Source of the DNA: Acidobacteriota bacterium | Lineage (GTDB): Bacteria > Acidobacteriota > Terriglobia > Bryobacterales > Bryobacteraceae | Assembly (NCBI GenBank): GCA_025353165.1 | Contig: JANXRE010000024.1 | Coordinates: 24,113-88,112 of the forward strand | DNA: 64,000 nt | Reading direction: 5' to 3' | Part shown: piece after piece, positions 9,176 to 17,766 of the stretch | How positions within the stretch are numbered: position 1 is the first letter of the stretch | Layout: each line of letters opens with the position of its first letter | Program-made: the position numbers and the translations under genes | The notes under the pieces: generated by a model | Databases searched by the model: none | The model's input: only the letters and a program-made list of their open reading frames with translations | Told to the model about the DNA's origin: nothing

Positions 9176-9254
9176 ACAGATTCTGGAGCGCGAATTTGCG
9201 CTCTACGATGCGCTTTCCGCGGAGTGCCGCCGGCGAACCGCCGCCGACGAATGA
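9147..9254 (+). pseudogene. 35-codon remnant resembling a chromate-resistance (ChrB-type) protein
   Basis: An ATG at 9147, inside the end of the DUF1259 gene, opens MKWITRERAKQILEREFALY and stops at 9252-9254. The first eight residues match the usual start of ChrB/chromate-resistance exported proteins (MKWITRE-PKIDRIACPWLI, from memory of the family). The rest (ILEREFALYDALSAECRR) resembles their C-terminal end (LE-GM-LYDA-Y-WCR). The piece therefore looks like a ChrB-type gene that lost its centre in frame. Its stop overlaps the MFS start as ATGA, so translational coupling is preserved. It might still be translated as a leader that hands ribosomes to the transporter. Identification rests on two short matches. 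Confidence 0.45.
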
Positions 9255-10426
9255 CGCGGCGTTCCAGCCTCGCGGACTTCTTCGGCCTCAACCGGAACGT
9301 GGTCCTGCTGCTGTGCGGCATTATCCTGATCGGTTCCGGGGAAGAGCTGTGGATGCGGTTCGTTCCCAGGTACCTGGAAGGCCTGGGCGCCGGTGTCTTT
9401 CTAATTGGCCTCTTTGACGCGATCAAGACGCTGTTGGGGGCGCTATATGCGTTCCCGGGCGGGCTGATCGTGGACCGTTGGGGACACCGGCGTGCCTTTG
9501 TTGCGTTCACCGTCCTCTCGATTGCCGGTTACGCCGTGGTCCTGGGCGCCGGAAGTGCCGCGGGTGTCCTGGCGGGGATGTTCTTGTTCCTGGCATGGAG
9601 CAATCTTTCTCTCCCCGCGACCTTCTCGCTGGTGGGACGAACTCTGCCCGCCCGGAAGCACGCCATGGGAATCGGCGTGCAATCGTTGATCAAGCACATC
9701 CCGATACTGGCCGGACCGGTGGCGGGCGGCCTGCTGATCGACCGCCTGGGCCTGGTCCGCGGCGTGCACGTGGGCGTTGCCGTTACGATCGTGTTAGCGG
9801 TCTGTGCGCTCGGGCTGCAGAATGCGATGCGGTCCGAGGACAGGCCGTCGCCGGCGCTCGGCTGGAATCTGTCCGGCGTAGTCCGAGGGTTCGATCCCGC
9901 GCTGCGGCGGCTGCTTTTCAGCGATATCCTCATTCGCTTTTGCGAGCGGCTTCCCTATGCCTGGGTTGTGATCTACGCCATGGATCAGCGGGGTGCGACC
10001 GCGACCAAGGCCGGAGTGCTGATCGCCATCGAAATGGCGGCGGCGATCGCGTGCTATGTGCCGGCCGCGTACCTTGCGGACCGGTTCGGGAAAGAGCCGT
10101 TCGTCCTCGCCACTTTCGCGATGTTCACCCTGTTTCCGGTATCGCTGCTGCTGGCGGGGAGTTTCAAGTGGTTGGCGGTGGCCTTCGCCGTTCGCGGATT
10201 GAAGGAGTTCGGCGAACCTGCGCGGAAGGGTCTCATCATCAGTTACTCGCCGCCCGAGACGCGGGGCCAGACCATCGGCGCCTATTACCTGATTCGCGAC
10301 ACGATTGTCACCACGGGATCGTTCCTGGGAGCGGCTCTCTGGAAAATTTCGCCGGAAGCGAACTTTGCCGCGGCCGCCGCCCTGGGTGCGCTCGGCACTC
10401 TGCTGTACGTGCGGCGTGGCACATGA
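9251..10426 (+). CDS. MFS transporter
   Basis: 391 residues from the ATG at 9251, which overlaps the stop of the 35-codon remnant as ATGA. An upstream ATG at 9224 is possible but has no hydrophobic or conserved sequence before MTRRSSLADFFGLNRNVVLL. About eleven to twelve membrane segments are visible. The MFS loop signature after helix 2 is clear: GGLIVDRWGHRRAFV, and the equivalent loop in the second half is AAYLADRFGKEPFVLA. Family role: proton- or gradient-driven transport across the inner membrane; the substrate is unknown. Neighbouring DUF1259 and ChrB-like sequence hint at a metal or oxyanion resistance context, but this is only inference. The stop overlaps the next gene by four bases (ATGA). 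Confidence 0.85.
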   Translation: MTRRSSLADFFGLNRNVVLLLCGIILIGSGEELWMRFVPRYLEGLGAGVFLIGLFDAIKTLLGALYAFPGGLIVDRWGHRRAFVAFTVLSIAGYAVVLGAGSAAGVLAGMFLFLAWSNLSLPATFSLVGRTLPARKHAMGIGVQSLIKHIPILAGPVAGGLLIDRLGLVRGVHVGVAVTIVLAVCALGLQNAMRSEDRPSPALGWNLSGVVRGFDPALRRLLFSDILIRFCERLPYAWVVIYAMDQRGATATKAGVLIAIEMAAAIACYVPAAYLADRFGKEPFVLATFAMFTLFPVSLLLAGSFKWLAVAFAVRGLKEFGEPARKGLIISYSPPETRGQTIGAYYLIRDTIVTTGSFLGAALWKISPEANFAAAAALGALGTLLYVRRGT

Positions 10427-12684
10427 CCTGTCCACTTCGATGGCGCTGCCTCGCCGGCGCCGCGCTCTGGACGGGCATCGGGCTTGTCCCGAGTCGCGGC
10501 CAGGCGCCCGAATCCCGGGTTGCGCGCGCCATTCGCGTGGAGCGGGCGCCCAAGCTCGATGGCACTCTGAACGATCCGCTGTGGCAAGGCGCGGAGCCCA
10601 TTACGGATTTCCGGCAGCGCGAACCCTATGAAGGGCGGCCAGCCACCGAACGCACCGAAGTCCGCGTGCTCTACACGCGCCACGAAGTCTACTTCGGAAT
10701 CGCCTGTTATGATTCCGACCCGAAGAGCATTGTCGCCACCGAACTGCGCCGCGATTTGCCCCAGACACTGGACGATTCCTTTGAGATCCTGATCGATTCC
10801 ACACACGACCGGCGAAACGCATACGTCTTCCAGATCAATCCGCTGGGCGCCCAGGTCGACGGCCTGATCACGGAAGAGGGCCGCGCCGAGAACCAGGACT
10901 TCGATCCCGGCTGGGACGGCGTGTGGACCTCCTCCGCCACGGTCACGGCTACAGGCTGGACCGCCACGGTCGGCATTCCTTTCTCGACGCTGAACTTCAC
11001 GCAGGCTCAGGACGTGGTCTGGGGTCTGAATTTCAAGCGGTTCATACGCCGCAAGAATGAAGAAGACCTCTGGTCCGCTTATAGCCGGGTATTCGGCCTC
11101 GTGAAAGTTTCTGAGGCCGGGGAGCTGCGCGGCATCAACGAAATCGGCAGCGGCAGGCTGTTCATCGTAAAGCCGTACGCGCTTGGAGGATTCAGCTCGC
11201 TCTCCGGCAGCGGTACTCGCGCGCTGCATACCGGCGGAGTGGACATCAAGTATGGCTTGCGATCGAACCTGATCGCCAACCTCACGTTGAACACCGATTT
11301 CGCCGATACCGACGTCGACCGGCAGCGATTCAACCTGACGCCGTACAAGCTGTTCTTCCCGGAAAAGCGCCAGTTCTTCCTCGAGAATGCCGGCATCTTC
11401 GATTTCTCGACCGGGTTCAACGACCTGCTCTTTTTCAGCCGGCAAATCGGAATCGACCCAAACTCTGGGCAAATCGTGCCCATCGATGCCGGGGGCAAGA
11501 TCACCGGCTCTTTGGGAGGCTTTCAACTTGGCGTCATGGACGTGAAGACGCGGGCGGACGGCCTAAACCCGTCCGCCAATTACAGCGTGGTGCGCGTCAA
11601 GCGGTCGTTATTCGGGGACTCCTACATCGGCTTCATTGCCATCGACAAGGAGTCCGGAAATGTTTTGGACCGCTACAACCGGACGGGCGGAGTGGACACG
11701 AGGCTGGTCTTCTTCAAGAATCTGGTGCTGCATGGCTATGCAACGAAAACCGGCTCTCCGGGCATTCACAGCGGCAACACTGACTTTGGCGGCGACATTG
11801 CCTACAAGACGAACTGGCTGGACTTCAACGCCCGGCACAACAAGATCGGCCCCAACTTCAACCCCGAGGTGGGGTTCATTGAGCGCACCGACGCCAAACA
11901 GGACTGGGTGGATCTGACCCTGACGCCCCGCCCAAGAATCCCGGGCGTTCGCGAATTGAGCTTCGAGGGATTCTTCTTTAACGCTCCTGACACTCACGGT
12001 GTTGTCCAGACCCAGGAGTGGCAAGCTACTTTTCGGGCGCTCTTCCATAACGGCGCGTACACCGACGACGATCTGTATGATGTCTTCACCCAGCGCATCA
12101 CGCAGCCCTTCAAGGTTTACAAGAACTTCTACATTCCGGCGGGCATTTACCACTTCGCCCGCCACCAGCTCACGTTTGGCTCGGGCCAGGATCGCAGGCT
12201 GACGTTCAATCTATTCGAACGCTTCGGGACCTACTACACCGGTCGCCTGAACGAATCGAACTTCCGCGCCAACTACCGGCCCGCGCCGCGCTTCTCCGTT
12301 TCCGCGAGCACCCAGTGGAATCGTTTTACGCTCGCGCAGGGAGATTTCTCGGTGGTGCTGGCTGGTTTGCAGGCCAACTATTCGTTCTCGCGCGCACTAA
12401 CCACCAGCGCCTTCGTCCAGATGGATACGGCCAACACGCGGGCGGTGAGCGCCAATATCCGGCTGCGATACAACTACCGCCCCGACAGCGATTTGTACGT
12501 GGTGTACAACGTCGGAACACAATTCGCCAGCCTGGCCGCCGCCAATCCGATGCAACTTCGCGAGCAGCGTCTGTCCGTGAAACTGACGTATTCATTCATG
12601 CCGAAGGGAGGCGCCGGATCGGGGCGCCCGGCCGGAACTACTCGCGTTCCCGACGGCCGCGAAACGACCGGCGGCCGTATCTAG
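10423..12684 (+). CDS. CBM9-like/DUF5916 outer-membrane-type protein
   Basis: 753 residues from the ATG at 10423, which shares ATGA with the MFS stop. A much longer open frame upstream (from 9478) is an antisense-type artefact over the MFS gene. Seen: signal peptide (about residues 8-24); a family-9 carbohydrate-binding-like sandwich at about 30-230 (APKLDGTLNDPLWQGAEPIT and RHEVYFGIACYDSDP, then GWDGVWTSSATVT); then a long beta-rich DUF5916 region (FPEKRQFFLENAGIFDFSTG; FNPEVGFIERTDAKQDW) ending in alternating barrel-like strands (QRLSVKLTYSFMP). Family knowledge: DUF5916 proteins are predicted outer-membrane beta barrels of unknown function, common in Acidobacteria and Bacteroidetes. As last gene of the operon it could be the outer-membrane partner of the MFS pump. 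Its TAG lies in a CTAG shared with the convergent gene. Confidence 0.85.
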   Translation: MTCPLRWRCLAGAALWTGIGLVPSRGQAPESRVARAIRVERAPKLDGTLNDPLWQGAEPITDFRQREPYEGRPATERTEVRVLYTRHEVYFGIACYDSDPKSIVATELRRDLPQTLDDSFEILIDSTHDRRNAYVFQINPLGAQVDGLITEEGRAENQDFDPGWDGVWTSSATVTATGWTATVGIPFSTLNFTQAQDVVWGLNFKRFIRRKNEEDLWSAYSRVFGLVKVSEAGELRGINEIGSGRLFIVKPYALGGFSSLSGSGTRALHTGGVDIKYGLRSNLIANLTLNTDFADTDVDRQRFNLTPYKLFFPEKRQFFLENAGIFDFSTGFNDLLFFSRQIGIDPNSGQIVPIDAGGKITGSLGGFQLGVMDVKTRADGLNPSANYSVVRVKRSLFGDSYIGFIAIDKESGNVLDRYNRTGGVDTRLVFFKNLVLHGYATKTGSPGIHSGNTDFGGDIAYKTNWLDFNARHNKIGPNFNPEVGFIERTDAKQDWVDLTLTPRPRIPGVRELSFEGFFFNAPDTHGVVQTQEWQATFRALFHNGAYTDDDLYDVFTQRITQPFKVYKNFYIPAGIYHFARHQLTFGSGQDRRLTFNLFERFGTYYTGRLNESNFRANYRPAPRFSVSASTQWNRFTLAQGDFSVVLAGLQANYSFSRALTTSAFVQMDTANTRAVSANIRLRYNYRPDSDLYVVYNVGTQFASLAAANPMQLREQRLSVKLTYSFMPKGGAGSGRPAGTTRVPDGRETTGGRI

Positions 12685-13895
12685 CGCACGGCGACGATCG
12701 AGATCTGTTCGAGCGTAAGGTAGATGCCCTTCTCGCTGGGAGCGCGCCCGGCCGGGGGCAGTTGCTGAAGGGTAGTGCGGGCCGGGTGCACTAGGCCGAA
12801 GTACTCGGCGTAGACTCCGTTCATTCGCGTGAAATCGTCGAGATCGTCGAGGTAGACGTTGCTGGCCACGACGTTGGAGAAGGTGAGGCCGGCTTCCTCC
12901 AAACCGTCGAGCAGATTGCGCATGGTCTGGCGGAGTTGCGTCTCGACGGTGGACGCATAGATGCCGCCGTGAGGTCCGGGAATGAAACCCGACTTGGCCG
13001 AGCAAAATAATGTGTCTCCCGCAAAAACGCAAGGGCTGGCGGTGGGGCTGGGTTCCATGTTCTTGGGCCGGACGGCGCGGCGCCGGGCCGGATCCACGAC
13101 GGCAATGCCCGCGAATTCGATGTTAGCGCCCCCTGGCAATGCGGCCGCCTGAATAGTGGCGCGCGCCGGGGTATTGCCGAATTCGAAGTGCCCGGCATAG
13201 ACCTCGTTCATGACACTCATCGGGATCTTGCCGGTAAGGTAGGGATTCACGAAGACCATGTTGGGGAAGCCGGCGCCGGCCGCCTTCAGGGTTTGCTCCA
13301 TGCCGGCAAGCGCCAGTCGTACCTGTTCGGCGGGATCCTCGGGAATCCGGCCCGTCTGGGGATCCCGTCCGAAGAAGCCGGAAAGGTACAGCCGGTCGCC
13401 CGCGAGCACGGCGGCGCTGAAGGGAGCGCCCGGGTGATAGCCCGGCGGGGTCACCACTTTTTTCCGTGACAGATCGCGCACCGCCACCGCGCTGATCTCG
13501 ACGGGCGTGGCGGGCAGCCTGACGACGCCGATGGTCGACCGGGCCGGCGGCGCCTTGGGGAAGTAACTCCGGTAGAGGCGATCGAGCGGCGCTTCATCGA
13601 CGCCGCCGGTCATGTATGCCTGCGTGTAGACGACGTGTTCCATCGTGAGTCCGGCGGCCTCGACGATGGTCCTGATGTTCTCAAGAACGTTGCGGAATTG
13701 GCCTTCGGTATCCGGCGGAATCTGGCCGGCCGCATCCTTTGCTCCCTGGCCGGAAACATAGAGGAAATCATCGGTCAGGATGCCCGGGCTGTAAGGGCCA
13801 ATCAGCTTTATGCCCGGAGGCGAGATCTGTTTCACGGCGCCGAACGCGCAGGTAAGAAAGAGAGTCGCTGTGAAGAGTCTCATATCCAGTCGCAT
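12681..13895 (-). CDS. Secreted protein with three RidA/YjgF domains
   Basis: 404 residues. After a signal peptide (LFTATLFLTCAFG) three RidA-type domains follow: about 22-145, 152-270 and 285-404. Each shows the family pattern of a surface-strand VSGQ/SGFFGRD/SAKSG, a long helix (ENIRTIVEAAGLTMEHVV; LAGMEQTLKAAGAGFPNMV; RNLLDGLEEAGLTFSNVV) and the PAR motif carrying the Arg that binds the substrate carboxylate (PPARSTIGVVRLP, TPARATIQAAALP, HPARTTLQQLPP). RidA proteins are normally single cytoplasmic domains forming trimers that deaminate reactive enamines and imines. Here three fused domains could form the whole trimer in one chain, outside the cytoplasm. A second ATG at 13883 gives a tidier signal peptide. 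Stop codon shared (CTAG) with the convergent DUF5916 gene. Confidence 0.85.
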   Translation of the reverse strand: MRLDMRLFTATLFLTCAFGAVKQISPPGIKLIGPYSPGILTDDFLYVSGQGAKDAAGQIPPDTEGQFRNVLENIRTIVEAAGLTMEHVVYTQAYMTGGVDEAPLDRLYRSYFPKAPPARSTIGVVRLPATPVEISAVAVRDLSRKKVVTPPGYHPGAPFSAAVLAGDRLYLSGFFGRDPQTGRIPEDPAEQVRLALAGMEQTLKAAGAGFPNMVFVNPYLTGKIPMSVMNEVYAGHFEFGNTPARATIQAAALPGGANIEFAGIAVVDPARRRAVRPKNMEPSPTASPCVFAGDTLFCSAKSGFIPGPHGGIYASTVETQLRQTMRNLLDGLEEAGLTFSNVVASNVYLDDLDDFTRMNGVYAEYFGLVHPARTTLQQLPPAGRAPSEKGIYLTLEQISIVAVR

Positions 13896-13990
13896 GGTTC
13901 ATATTATTATCAATCGCTTAGAGGGACGAGTGTGTCCCGGAGCGTTGAGGCTCTAGCAACCGGCCACCGACAAACGTAGAGTAGTATTTT

Positions 13991-16693
13991 ATGAGCCAAA
14001 ACTCGGGAACACCCCGGCGGGATTTCCTCCGCAACGTCGCGCTCGGCATCGGGGCCGCCACAAATGCGCCGGGACAATCCCCGCCGGCCGGCAAGCCCGC
14101 CGCCCCCTCGGCAATCGGCTATCCCAGAGTCTTCACCGGCCGCCAACTCGCGATGATCGCCTTCCCTTTGGGCGGTGTCGGAGCCGGCAGCCTCAGCCTC
14201 GGCGGCCGGGGACAACTGCGCGACTGGGAGATTTTCAACCGGCCGAACAAGGGCTACGCGCCATCCTACGGCTTTCCCTCCATCTGGGCCCAGGCCGGTA
14301 CAGCGAAGCCCGTGGCGCGTGTTCTCGAAGCGCGCTTTCTGCCGCCTTACGAGGGCGCGGACGGGCTCGGTTCGAACAACGTTCCCGGCCTTAGCCGACT
14401 CGCATCCGCGAAGTTCACGGGCGAGTACCCGCTTGCGCGCATCGATTTTCAGGACCGCGACCTCCCGGTGCGGGTCTCGCTCGACGCCTTCTCCCCGTTC
14501 ATTCCGCACGACGCCGAAGAGTCGGGACTGCCGGTGGCGATTCTGCGCTATCGCGTGACGAACCCCGGCCGCGTCGAGGCCAAGGTGGCCATCGCGTTCT
14601 CCGTCGACAATCCTGTCAAGGTAAGCCGCGACCAGGGTGGCGCGGCGGATCTCCACAAGGACTCGCGAGAGAATTCATACCGCTCCGAGGAAGGTCTCGC
14701 GGGAATCGTCATGAGCAATCCCGCGCTGGGCGCCGAGGAGCCCATGCGCGGAGAATTCGCGATCTGCGCCGCGAACTCCGGGGATGCGCGAGTGACCCAC
14801 TGGCGCGGGTGGCCGGAGAGCCGATGGTGGAATGCGCCCATGCTTTTCTGGGACGATTTCTCGGACGACGGCGAACTCGGCGCGGAACCGGACCCGCACG
14901 GTGTCGTTGGCGCGATCTCGGTCAAGCGGACCATCCCCGCCGGGAAGTCGGCCGAATACACGTTCCTGCTCGCCTGGCGTTTTCCCAACCGTACTCCGGA
15001 CTGGTGCGGTTGGGCCGCGCCCAAGGGCGAAGGCAAGACCATTATCGGCAACCACTACTCGGTGCGGTTCGCGAGCGCGTGGGACGCAGCCCGGCACGTC
15101 GCGGATAACCTGCCGGAACTCGAGAAGCGCACGCGCATGTTTGCGAGCGCCTTCCGTGAGAGCACGCTGCCGGCGGCGGTGAAAGAAGCGGCGTCGGCCA
15201 ATCTTTCGACGCTCGCATCTACCACCACCTTCCGCACCGCGGATGGCGAGTTCCACGGATTCGAAGGCGTCAACGACAAGGAGGGCTGCTGCCACGGAAA
15301 CTGCACGCATGTGTGGAACTACGAGACCTCCACCGCGCACCTGTTCCCGTCGCTGGCGCGTTCGCTGCGCAAGGCGGCCTTCGGCTATTCGATGGACGAT
15401 GCCGGCGCCATGCATTTCCGCCAGTCCCTGCCCGACGGAAAATTGCGCTCGGGTTACGCCGCGACGGACGGCCAGATGGGGCAAGTGATGCACGCCTACC
15501 TGGACTGGCGATTGTCGGGCGATGCGGACTGGCTGGCCGGGATCTGGCCGCGCGTGAAGAAGGGCCTCGAATTCGCATGGGTAAAGGGTGGATGGGACAG
15601 CGATCGCGACGGCGTCCTCGAAGGCGTGCAGCACAACACCTACGACGTGGAGTTTTACGGGCCGAATCCGATGTGCGGCATCTACTACCTCGGTGCGCTG
15701 CGCGCCGGCGAGGAGATGGCGCGCGCCGTCGGCGACCAGACTTCCGCCGCCGAATATAGGCGTCTTTTTGAGCACGGCAGCCGTTGGATCGACGAGAATC
15801 TGTTCAACGGCGAATTCTACATTCAGAAGATTCGCGGGTTCACTAAAGATCAGATCGCTCCCAACCTGCGCAGCGACATGGGTTCGGACGACACTGAGAA
15901 ACCGGAATACCAGGCCGGAGAAGGCTGCCTCGTCGATCAGCTCGTCGGGCAGTACATGTCGGAGGTCTCCGGGCTCGGGGCGCTCGTCTCGCCGAAGAAC
16001 CTCCGCACAACGCTCGAGGCGATCTACCGGTACAACTACAAGCGCTCGATGGCTACCCACGACAACGTGCAAAGAACGTTCGCATTGAACGACGAAGCCG
16101 CCATCGTCGTCTGCGATTACGGCAAGGCTAAGCGGCCGCACATCCCGTTCCCATACTACGCGGAGGTGTTTACGGGACTCGAATACGTGGCCGCCACCCA
16201 CATGATGTACGCCGGAATGGTGCGCGAAGGCGTCGAATGCGTCAGCAGCATTCGCGCGCGCTACGACGGATTCAAGCGCAACCCGTGGGACGAAGCCGAG
16301 TGCGGCCACCATTACGCGCGCGCGATGTCGGCCTGGTCCGGCGTGCTGGCCCTCAGCGGATTCCTTTACAACGGGCCGCAAGCCGCCGTGATCGCGCTAC
16401 CCCGCGTCAATCAGGACAACTTCCGGTCGTTCTGGTCGTCGGCCACGGGTTGGGGAACTTTCACCCGTGTCGCCGATGGGACCGGCGTGCGGTTCACCAT
16501 GCGGGTGCTCTCGGGAAAGCTGCCCTGCGGCTCCTGCGAGATCAAAGCCGGTCCCGGCGCGAGCTCGGTCCGGCTCAACGGCCATAGCGTGCCCCACAAC
16601 GTGGAGCGCGCCGGGGAGCGCACGGTGTTCCGGCTCACCGAGCCGGTGATTTTAGAGCAGGACGCGGAACTGCACTTGGAAGTAAAAGCGTGA
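13991..16693 (+). CDS. TAT-exported GH116 family glycosidase (GBA2-like)
   Basis: 900 residues. A twin-arginine signal is plain (TPRRDFLRNVALGIGAA). The N-terminal beta-sandwich (about 45-370) starts YPRVFTGRQLAMIAFPLGGV with GAGSLSLGGRGQLRDWEIFN. The (alpha/alpha)6 catalytic region (about 400-790) includes CCHGNCTHVWNYETSTAHLF, YDVEFYGPNPMCGIYYLGAL and GEGCLVDQLVGQYMSEVSGL, all characteristic of bacterial GH116 and eukaryotic GBA2. The family hydrolyses beta-glucosides, beta-xylosides or glucosylceramide with a Glu nucleophile and an Asp acid/base; I did not place those residues with certainty. The TAT signal implies folding, possibly with a cofactor or calcium, before export to the periplasm. 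Its last four bases (GTGA) overlap the start of a CobW-type GTPase gene. It is divergent from the RidA-domain gene over 95 bp. Confidence 0.88.
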   Translation: MSQNSGTPRRDFLRNVALGIGAATNAPGQSPPAGKPAAPSAIGYPRVFTGRQLAMIAFPLGGVGAGSLSLGGRGQLRDWEIFNRPNKGYAPSYGFPSIWAQAGTAKPVARVLEARFLPPYEGADGLGSNNVPGLSRLASAKFTGEYPLARIDFQDRDLPVRVSLDAFSPFIPHDAEESGLPVAILRYRVTNPGRVEAKVAIAFSVDNPVKVSRDQGGAADLHKDSRENSYRSEEGLAGIVMSNPALGAEEPMRGEFAICAANSGDARVTHWRGWPESRWWNAPMLFWDDFSDDGELGAEPDPHGVVGAISVKRTIPAGKSAEYTFLLAWRFPNRTPDWCGWAAPKGEGKTIIGNHYSVRFASAWDAARHVADNLPELEKRTRMFASAFRESTLPAAVKEAASANLSTLASTTTFRTADGEFHGFEGVNDKEGCCHGNCTHVWNYETSTAHLFPSLARSLRKAAFGYSMDDAGAMHFRQSLPDGKLRSGYAATDGQMGQVMHAYLDWRLSGDADWLAGIWPRVKKGLEFAWVKGGWDSDRDGVLEGVQHNTYDVEFYGPNPMCGIYYLGALRAGEEMARAVGDQTSAAEYRRLFEHGSRWIDENLFNGEFYIQKIRGFTKDQIAPNLRSDMGSDDTEKPEYQAGEGCLVDQLVGQYMSEVSGLGALVSPKNLRTTLEAIYRYNYKRSMATHDNVQRTFALNDEAAIVVCDYGKAKRPHIPFPYYAEVFTGLEYVAATHMMYAGMVREGVECVSSIRARYDGFKRNPWDEAECGHHYARAMSAWSGVLALSGFLYNGPQAAVIALPRVNQDNFRSFWSSATGWGTFTRVADGTGVRFTMRVLSGKLPCGSCEIKAGPGASSVRLNGHSVPHNVERAGERTVFRLTEPVILEQDAELHLEVKA

Positions 16694-17706
16694 CCGCCCG
16701 GCCATACCTCGTGCTGGTCGGCGGTTTTCTCGGGGCAGGGAAGACAACTCTGATCCTTGCGGCCGCCCGGGAACTAGAGAAACGCGGCCTGCGCAGCGCC
16801 GCGATTCTGAACGATCAAGGCGACGCGCTGGTGGATACCCAGACCGTCCGCTCCAGTGGCCTGCCCGCCGGGGAAGTCACGGGCGGCTGCTTCTGCTGCA
16901 ACTTCACCGAATTGATGGACGTCGCGGACCGTCTCCGCGAACACTCGCCCGACGTGATCTTCGCCGAGCCGGTCGGGAGTTGCACCGACCTGTCGGCGAC
17001 CACTATCCAGCCGATTCGGACGATGTACCTCGATCGATACCGCCTGGCGCCTTTGACGGTACTGGTGGATCCGGCGGGAGCTCCTACGAATCCGGAATTG
17101 GAGTTTCTCTATCGTAACCAGATCGAGGAAGCCGATCTGGTTCTGATGACCAAGGCGGATCTACACCCCTCGCCGCCGCATCTTCGGCAGGTTAGCGCGA
17201 AAACGGGGCAGGGAGTCGCGGCGTGGCTCGACGAAGTTCTCTCGGGAACTCTACAGGCAGGCTCCCGCGTTTTGGACATCGACTACGAGCGCTATGCGCA
17301 AGCCGAAGCTTCGCTCGCCTGGCTGAACTTCGAGGCGACTCTCGAATGCCATCCCGCGCAGTCTCCGGCGATGGTGCTCGGCCCGTTTCTCGATTCGCTC
17401 GACCGGGAGCTGACGCGGGCAGGAGTTGGAATCGTACACCTGAAAGCCACCGACGATTCGTCGTCGGGTTTCCTGAAAGCGGCGCTCTGCGCCAACGGCC
17501 AGGAACCGGCCATCGAAGGAGCGCTCGACGCCTCTCCAACGTCGCGTCACGACCTCCTGCTAAATCTGCGAGCCTCGGCGAAGCCGGAACCGGTGCGCGA
17601 AATCGTGGAGCGCGAAGTCGGAAAGCTGCCGGGCTCGCTCACCGGTATGCGCCTGTCCTGTTTCTCGCCCTTAGCCCCAAATCCCCAATACCGGATGCAA
17701 TTATGA
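16690..17706 (+). CDS. CobW/COG0523-family G3E GTPase
   Basis: 338 residues from a GTG that overlaps the glycosidase stop. Seen: Walker A GGFLGAGKTTLI at residues 11-22; the metal-site motif GGCFCC (the GGCxCC hallmark of COG0523 proteins) at about 74-79; EPVGSCTD as the switch/Walker B region; TKAD as the base-recognition motif (usually NKxD). The C-terminal half (about 200-338) is divergent and lacks the His-rich stretch of zinc chaperones. The family delivers metals (zinc, cobalt, iron) to client proteins using GTP. Translational coupling with a TAT-exported GH116 enzyme is unusual and suggests, as inference, that the GTPase serves that enzyme or another cofactor-bearing client. A REP-like hairpin repeat begins 11 bases after the stop. 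Confidence 0.85.
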   Translation: MTARPYLVLVGGFLGAGKTTLILAAARELEKRGLRSAAILNDQGDALVDTQTVRSSGLPAGEVTGGCFCCNFTELMDVADRLREHSPDVIFAEPVGSCTDLSATTIQPIRTMYLDRYRLAPLTVLVDPAGAPTNPELEFLYRNQIEEADLVLMTKADLHPSPPHLRQVSAKTGQGVAAWLDEVLSGTLQAGSRVLDIDYERYAQAEASLAWLNFEATLECHPAQSPAMVLGPFLDSLDRELTRAGVGIVHLKATDDSSSGFLKAALCANGQEPAIEGALDASPTSRHDLLLNLRASAKPEPVREIVEREVGKLPGSLTGMRLSCFSPLAPNPQYRMQL

Positions 17707-17716
17707 AATGGATGAC

Positions 17717-17764
17717 GTGGCGCACGCACTCGTGAGTGCCGCGTCGCCACTCCTGGCGACGCGC
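17717..17764. repeat. REP-like palindromic repeat, copy 1
   Basis: Starts GTGGCGCACGCACTCGTG and contains GTCGCCACTCCTGGCGAC, a hairpin with 7-bp arms. The same unit is at 31427-31472 in reverse orientation and, elaborated, at 45741-45851. It sits between the convergent stops of the GTPase gene (17706) and the M28 peptidase gene (17767), a position where it could end transcription from either side. Confidence 0.8.
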
Positions 17765-17766
17765 GG

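Noticed and set aside
9478..10422. Upstream extension of the DUF5916 gene
   Set aside because: This part lies over the MFS gene in another frame and has shadow composition; the ATG at 10423 gives a signal peptide and a 4-base overlap.
10285..11526. Minus-strand frame of 413 codons
   Set aside because: Antisense to the end of the MFS gene and the DUF5916 gene; Arg/Asp/Glu/Gly-rich shadow.
14675..16381. Minus-strand frame of 568 codons
   Set aside because: Antisense to the GH116 gene; no motif and shadow-like composition.
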